Shown: positions 5,562-8,972 of the stretch, piece by piece
Layout: each line of letters begins with the position of its first letter
Numbering within the stretch: the first letter of the stretch is position 1
Origin: Candidatus Heimdallarchaeota archaeon AB_125
GTDB taxonomy: Archaea; Asgardarchaeota; Heimdallarchaeia; Heimdallarchaeales; Heimdallarchaeaceae
Direction: 5' to 3'
Length of the DNA: 8,972 bases
Assembly: GCA_001940755.1 (NCBI GenBank)
Contig: MEHH01000088.1
Coordinates: 1 to 8,972 of the forward strand
Made by a program: the position numbers and the translations under genes
Notes under the pieces: generated by a model
Told to the model about the DNA's origin: nothing
What the model saw: only the letters and a program-made list of their open reading frames with translations
The model's database searches: none

Positions 5562-5577
5562 TTTCAAAAACTTGAAA
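5562..5577 (+). repeat. Small inverted repeat between eif6 and the eL20 gene
   Basis: TTTCAA (5562-5567) and TTGAAA (5572-5577) form a perfect 6-bp inverted repeat around an AAAC loop in the 71-nt spacer. No T-run follows, so a terminator is unlikely. It could be a weak mRNA hairpin, an operator or chance. Confidence 0.3.
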
Positions 5578-5622
5578 AACCCTTTTGCAATCGGGAAACA
5601 ATTAATAATCGGTGAACACTAG

Positions 5623-5892
5623 ATGAGCTCTGTAAAAACATACCATATTCGTGGTGAATATAAGAGACGAAAACAAAAGATTCCTTTTGGTAAATACGTT
5701 AGAGCATTAAACCAGGAGGATGCTTTAGAACAAATCTATGATATACTTGGAAGCAAGCATAAGGTTAAACGAAACCTAATTTTTATAGATCCCAAGGATA
5801 TTAAAGAAATCACAAATCCTGATGAAATCAAAGATTCAGTTGTCAAAGCATTTGCAACAGAAGATGATTTAGCCATTCCAAAAAGGAAGTGA
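5623..5892 (+). CDS. rpl18a: Large-subunit ribosomal protein eL20 (L18Ae/LX)
   Basis: This is an 89-residue basic protein. The start, VKTYHIRGEYKRRKQKIPFG, is followed by KYVRALNQEDALEQIYDILGSKHKVKRNLIFI. These are the hallmarks of archaeal LX, the short homologue of eukaryotic eL20 (L18a). It is a 50S subunit protein. Residues 60-89 extend somewhat beyond the shortest archaeal members. GGTGA at 5611-5615 is a good Shine-Dalgarno 7 nt before the ATG. The stop TGA overlaps the GTG start of pfdA (GTGA, 4 nt), so the prefoldin subunit is probably translated by coupling to this gene. Confidence 0.94.
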   Translation: MSSVKTYHIRGEYKRRKQKIPFGKYVRALNQEDALEQIYDILGSKHKVKRNLIFIDPKDIKEITNPDEIKDSVVKAFATEDDLAIPKRK

Positions 5893-6326
5893 AAAAACTG
5901 TCAAAAGATTCTTCACCTCAACAAGTTTCTCAAGAGGAACTTAATAACCTACTAATGGCTGCTCAACAACTTGAACAACAAGCAACTCGCTATAATCAAC
6001 AAATAGAAATTTTGAATGGTTATTTTAATGAAATCCACAGTGCTGAACAAACATTAAAAGATCTAGATAAAGCAGAAGAAAATAATAAAATTTTAGTTCC
6101 TATTGGTGCTGGCAATTTCATCTATGCAACTGTTGAAGATGATGAGAATGTTATTGCTACTATAGGAGCAGGAGTTCACAGTGAAAAATCGCTTCAAGAT
6201 GCTATTGAGAGTATTAAGAAGAAAAAAACAGATGTCGAAAATCAGCTCACTCAAATAAAAGCTAGTTACAATGAAGTAATAGAACGTTTGAGAGAGATTG
6301 ATAGAGTAGTCAAATCTGTAATGTGA
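5889..6326 (+). CDS. pfdA: Prefoldin alpha subunit
   Basis: This 145-residue protein has the prefoldin alpha layout. An N-terminal coiled coil (about residues 14-62, Gln/Glu/Leu-rich) is followed by a central beta-hairpin region, KILVPIGAGNFIYATVEDD and VIATIGAGVHSEKS. A second coiled coil (about 98-143) closes it. Prefoldin is a hexameric chaperone that holds unfolded polypeptides and passes them to the group II chaperonin. The start is GTG at 5889, overlapping the eL20 stop, with AAAGGA directly upstream. The next Met (residue 23) would remove part of the first helix. It lies 19 nt before ftsY, as in many archaea. Confidence 0.95.
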   Translation: MKKLSKDSSPQQVSQEELNNLLMAAQQLEQQATRYNQQIEILNGYFNEIHSAEQTLKDLDKAEENNKILVPIGAGNFIYATVEDDENVIATIGAGVHSEKSLQDAIESIKKKKTDVENQLTQIKASYNEVIERLREIDRVVKSVM

Positions 6327-6345
6327 GTGGAGAAGTGAAATCCTT

Positions 6346-7257
6346 TTGTTTGATCAACTTCGAAAAAGTGTATCAAAGTCCTTCAAGAAGATTACAATTA
6401 CTGATTTTTCTGCAAAATCAATTGCTAAATTTAATAGAGAATTAAAAGATATACTCATCAAAAACGAGGTTGCAGTGAAAACTACTGATGAAATATGTAA
6501 GAAGCTCGCTCAAAAATTATCTAAAATTGAGTATACAAGATTTTCTAATACTAGGTCTATTATTTTAACTTCCTTAAGAGAAGTACTGTTGGAGATATTA
6601 ACACCAGAACAACCCATAGATCTTATCAAAAAAGTAAAGGAAGCGAAAAAACAAAAAACTCCTCTTATTATTGCTTTTTTTGGAGTAAATGGAGTTGGAA
6701 AAACCTTATCTATCGCAAAAATAGGAAAATATCTCAAAGATCAGGGATATTCAAGTGTTTTTGCAGCAGGAGATACTTTTAGAGCAGGAAGCATTCAACA
6801 ATTACAGAAGCATGGAGAAAATCTAAACATACATGTGATAGCTCAAACATATGGATCTGATGCTGCAGCAGTAGCTTATGATTCTATTAATCATGCAGTT
6901 TCCAAGGAAATTGATGTTGTACTTATTGATACAGCAGGAAGAATTGAAACTAATTCTAATTTAATGGCTGAACTCCAGAAAATCTGTAGAATTACAGAAC
7001 CAGATTTAAAATTCTTTGTTGGGGATGCCTTAACTGGTAATTCTTTAATTTCACAAGCAACATTATTCAATGAGAAAATTGGAGTTGATGCTTCGATTTT
7101 AAACAAAATAGATGCTGATGTTAAAGGAGGGGCTGCTGTTTCAATTACCCATATAACAGAAAAACCAATAATCTTTCTGGGAGTTGGGCAAGATTATAAA
7201 GATCTTGAATTCTTTTCACCAGAAATGATTCTGAATAATATATTACCTTCAAAATAA
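6346..7257 (+). CDS. ftsY: Signal recognition particle receptor FtsY
   Basis: This 303-residue protein has the NG domain of SRP-type GTPases. The helical N domain covers about residues 1-100. The G domain has GVNGVGKT (113-120), AGDTFRAGSIQQLQKHG (141-157) with the insertion-box motif, DTAGR (195-199), GDALTGNSLISQA (226-238), NKIDAD (253-258) and KGGAAVSI (260-267). The closing FLGVGQDYKDLEFF (277-290) is typical. FtsY docks the SRP-ribosome complex at the membrane, where paired GTP hydrolysis with SRP54 hands the nascent chain to the translocon. There is no acidic A domain, as is common in archaea. G4 reads NKID where FtsY usually has TKxD. The start is a TTG (6346), giving MFDQLRK, the family's usual opening. 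GGAG at 6329-6332 is 13 nt away, a long spacing. Confidence 0.95.
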   Translation: MFDQLRKSVSKSFKKITITDFSAKSIAKFNRELKDILIKNEVAVKTTDEICKKLAQKLSKIEYTRFSNTRSIILTSLREVLLEILTPEQPIDLIKKVKEAKKQKTPLIIAFFGVNGVGKTLSIAKIGKYLKDQGYSSVFAAGDTFRAGSIQQLQKHGENLNIHVIAQTYGSDAAAVAYDSINHAVSKEIDVVLIDTAGRIETNSNLMAELQKICRITEPDLKFFVGDALTGNSLISQATLFNEKIGVDASILNKIDADVKGGAAVSITHITEKPIIFLGVGQDYKDLEFFSPEMILNNILPSK

Positions 7258-7263
7258 TTTCCC

Positions 7264-7271
7264 TATTTTTT
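7264..7271 (+). terminator. T-tract terminator after ftsY
   Basis: A T6 run (7266-7271) starts 9 nt past the ftsY stop, followed by more AT-rich DNA. No hairpin is evident. The convergent EF-1A gene ends only 81 nt away, so a stop signal is expected here. Confidence 0.5.
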
Positions 7272-7308
7272 ATTTATATAATATCATTTAATTTTAGTAT
7301 TTAAAGTG

Positions 7309-7335
7309 AAAAAGAAAGAAAAAGAAAATTAAAAA
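7309..7335 (-). terminator. Multiple T-tracts after the EF-1A gene
   Basis: Read on the minus strand, five runs of three to five T residues lie within about 30 nt of the EF-1A stop (A-runs at 7309-7313, 7315-7317, 7319-7323, 7325-7328 and 7331-7335). Clustered T-tracts without a hairpin are the normal archaeal terminator and are common after highly expressed genes. Confidence 0.55.
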
Positions 7336-7338
7336 TAT

Positions 7339-8622
7339 TTATTGTGAGGTTACGTTTTTTATAATACCAACAGCTACGGTTTGACCCATATCTCTGATAG
7401 CAAATCGACCCAATGATGGGAATTCTGTATATTTTTCCGCAACCATATCTCGAGTTGGAATCATGACCACTTCAGCTGTATCACCATTTTTCAAGAAGTC
7501 AGGTTTATCTGTCTTCTCTCCTTTTGTAATTTTAGACTTAATCTCAGCAAAACGTGTAGCAACTTGAGCAGTACCACAGTGAATAACTGGGGTATATCCT
7601 ACTGCAATAGCAGATGGATGTCTTATTACTTGTACTGTTGCTGTGAAGTCTTTTATAATGGTTGGAGGTTTGGCTACATGACCAACAACATCTCCACGAC
7701 GAACATCTTTCTTTGCTAAACCTTTACAGCTAAAACCAATGTTATCACCTGGAATAGCTTCAGGAATTGTTTCGTGATGCATTTCAATTGACATTACGTT
7801 GGCTTTTTTACCTGTTGGTTGGAAGATAACATCATCTTTAGGCTTCATAACACCTGTTTCGACACGTCCAACTGGAACTGTACCAATTCCTGTAATTGTA
7901 TAAACATCTTGTAGAGGTAGTCTTAGAGGCTTGTCAACAGGTTTAGGAGGTACTTCAAAAGTATCTAAAGCATCAAGAATCGTAGGTCCATCATACCAAG
8001 CCATAGTATCAGGTTTTTCGTTAAGATTATCTCCTTTCATACCACTTGCTGGAACAAAAGCTACTTTCTTCATATCAAAACCGAATAGCTTTAGATTTCT
8101 TGCCATTTCATCTTTAACTTCATCAAAACGTTCTTGCTTGTAATTTGCAAGATCCATTTTATTTACAGCTACTATTAGTTGATCAACACCTAGTGTCTTT
8201 GCTAGTAAAGCATGTTCTCTAGTTTGTCCTGTAGCACTAATACCGGCTTCGAATTCACCTGTACCTGCACTAATTACAAGAATTGCTGCATCAGCTTGAG
8301 AAGTACCTGTTATCATGTTCTTAACGAAATCACGATGTCCGGGTGCATCGATAATTGTGAAGTAGTATTTCTTTGTTTGGAATTTATAGAATGCAAGATC
8401 GATGGTTACCCCTCTTTCTCTCTCTTCTTTCAATTTATCTAAAGCCCAGGCAAATTTAAAGCTGCCTCGTCCTATTAATTCAGCTTCTTTTTCGAATTTT
8501 TGGATATCTCTTTCTGAAATGCTTCCACAGACATAAAGTAGATGTCCAGTCATAGTAGATTTACCATGATCAACGTGACCAATGATTACCAAATTCAAAT
8601 GAGGTTTATCTTTTGAGCTCAT
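7339..8622 (-). CDS. tuf: Translation elongation factor 1-alpha (EF-1A)
   Basis: This 427-residue protein matches archaeal/eukaryotic EF-1A end to end. The GTPase domain has GHVDHGKST (15-23), GVTID (71-75), DAPGHRDFVKNMITGTSQAD (92-111), NKMD (154-157) and PASGMKGDN (191-199). The insert FKFAWALDKLKEERERG is at 55-71. Barrel domains II (about 230-325) and III follow, with RHPSAIAVGYTPVIHCGTAQ at 334-353. It carries aminoacyl-tRNA to the ribosomal A site and hydrolyses GTP on codon match. The start is the ATG at 8622, because GGTG (8631-8634) is a well-spaced Shine-Dalgarno and MSSKDKPHLN is the family N terminus. An upstream ATG at 8661 would add 13 untypical residues. It is transcribed alone, convergent to the ftsY cluster. 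Confidence 0.98.
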   Translation of the reverse strand: MSSKDKPHLNLVIIGHVDHGKSTMTGHLLYVCGSISERDIQKFEKEAELIGRGSFKFAWALDKLKEERERGVTIDLAFYKFQTKKYYFTIIDAPGHRDFVKNMITGTSQADAAILVISAGTGEFEAGISATGQTREHALLAKTLGVDQLIVAVNKMDLANYKQERFDEVKDEMARNLKLFGFDMKKVAFVPASGMKGDNLNEKPDTMAWYDGPTILDALDTFEVPPKPVDKPLRLPLQDVYTITGIGTVPVGRVETGVMKPKDDVIFQPTGKKANVMSIEMHHETIPEAIPGDNIGFSCKGLAKKDVRRGDVVGHVAKPPTIIKDFTATVQVIRHPSAIAVGYTPVIHCGTAQVATRFAEIKSKITKGEKTDKPDFLKNGDTAEVVMIPTRDMVAEKYTEFPSLGRFAIRDMGQTVAVGIIKNVTSQ

Positions 8623-8698
8623 TTCATATACACCTTTTTTTATTAGCAGTACTAACATCATTTCTTGGATGTACTATTAGTATTATCCCCCCGATGGA

Positions 8699-8707
8699 TT
8701 TTTAAAA
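8699..8707 (-). promoter_or_regulatory. tuf: TATA box of the EF-1A gene
   Basis: On the minus strand the sequence reads AAAATGCTTTTAAAAATCC, with TTTTAAAAA as the TATA box and a purine-rich AAAATG just before it where a BRE would be. Transcription should begin near 8676, leaving a leader of about 50 nt that contains the Shine-Dalgarno site. A G6 run (C6 at 8687-8692 on the plus strand) lies between TATA and the expected start. Confidence 0.65.
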
Positions 8708-8829
8708 GCATTTTGGTTGCGTTGTTTTTGTCAATCTCTCTAATTTAATATCTGGGAAGGCAAATTATACTCATTACATATACAAAATCTTTAGTTAATA
8801 CCAAATTAAGTTAATCTACAATACTAACG

Positions 8830-8846
8830 AAAAAGAGAAAAAAAAA
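8830..8846 (-). terminator. T-tract terminator of the right-edge minus-strand gene
   Basis: On the minus strand, about 30 nt past the stop at 8876, there is a T9 run (A9 at 8838-8846) and then a T5 run (8830-8834). This is a strong archaeal-type terminator and supports the partial reading frame upstream of it being real. Between here and the EF-1A promoter (8708-8829) I see nothing else. Confidence 0.55.
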
Positions 8847-8875
8847 GAAATTAAGGTTATTCACTAATCTTAATT

Positions 8876-8972
8876 TTATTCTGGTATAGGGTAGTTATTG
8901 TTGATTTCAGAAGAAAGCTGCTCAATATTTTCAGGGTAAACTACTTCATAAATCCTAACAAGGGGGAAATGT
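8876..8972 (-). CDS. C-terminal fragment of an unidentified protein (cut by window edge)
   Basis: A minus-strand frame with no stop enters from the right edge and encodes 31 residues ending IEQLSSEINNNYPIPE before TAA at 8876. The other two minus frames are interrupted in this stretch. The frame ends just ahead of a strong T-tract terminator on the same strand, which makes it a believable gene end. The residues (FPLVRIYEVVYPENIEQL) do not match a family I recognise. Gene order next to EF-1A does not help either, since the usual archaeal neighbours (S10, EF-2) do not end this way to my knowledge. 31 open codons can occur by chance in such DNA, so confidence is moderate. Confidence 0.45.
   Translation of the reverse strand, partial: HFPLVRIYEVVYPENIEQLSSEINNNYPIPE

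Noticed and set aside
7258..7338. Purine-rich repeat-like stretch (GAAAAAGAAAG pattern) as a repeat element
   Set aside because: It is better explained as the T-tract terminator of EF-1A on the minus strand, with no repeat unit elsewhere.
8212..8442. 76-codon Cys-rich plus-strand frame opposite EF-1A
   Set aside because: It is antisense to EF-1A's G domain. The cysteines come from reverse-complemented Ala/Thr codons, not a zinc motif.
3810..8861. 12-mer ATTAAGGTTATT at 3810-3821 and 8850-8861
   Set aside because: There are only two copies, one includes the rps19e stop codon and the other lies in unrelated spacer. It is likely chance in AT-rich DNA.

Overview
The window is AT-rich, with very short operon spacers, TATA-type promoters and Shine-Dalgarno sites of the AGGTG type. 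It encodes archaeal or eukaryote-like translation proteins: eS19, PDCD5, eL39, eL31, aIF6, eL20, prefoldin alpha, FtsY and EF-1A. It also carries a Ras/Rab-like small GTPase with a full set of G motifs. Together these point to an archaeon, most likely an Asgard (Promethearchaeota) lineage. The finer lineage cannot be read from the sequence alone.

Layout. Positions 1-594 (minus strand) hold a small SnoaL/NTF2-like (DUF4440-type) gene that appears split into two coupled frames, 378-536 and 112-381. Positions 595-1614 (minus) encode a protein built almost wholly of tetratricopeptide repeats. A short divergent promoter region around 1641-1650 separates it from a plus-strand RNase Z-like metallo-beta-lactamase-fold hydrolase (about 1698-2414), which ends in a hairpin plus T-run. 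Positions 2509-3210 (plus) encode the small GTPase, with its own TATA box and probably a leaderless transcript.

From 3350 to 7257 (plus) lies the conserved archaeal cluster rps19e - pdcd5 - rpl39e - rpl31e - eif6 - rpl20e/LX - pfdA - ftsY. The 51-codon rpl39e gene is easy to miss. Several junctions overlap or nearly touch (pdcd5/rpl39e by 1 nt, eL20/pfdA by 4 nt), which suggests one co-transcribed, partly translationally coupled unit. It joins ribosome assembly and subunit anti-association (eS19, eL31, eL39, eL20, aIF6) to nascent-chain folding (prefoldin) and membrane targeting (FtsY).

Convergent to it, on the minus strand, is elongation factor 1-alpha (7339-8622), with a clear promoter and 5' leader. 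At the right edge is the C-terminal 31-residue piece of another minus-strand reading frame (8876-8972), followed by a T-tract terminator. I found no rRNA, tRNA, CRISPR array or insertion sequence.

Most of the window is a well-known housekeeping neighbourhood. The less ordinary parts are the split SnoaL-like gene, the small GTPase with a 51-residue charged N-terminal extension, the acidic tail on eL31, and the uncharacterised TPR and MBL proteins that share a promoter region.
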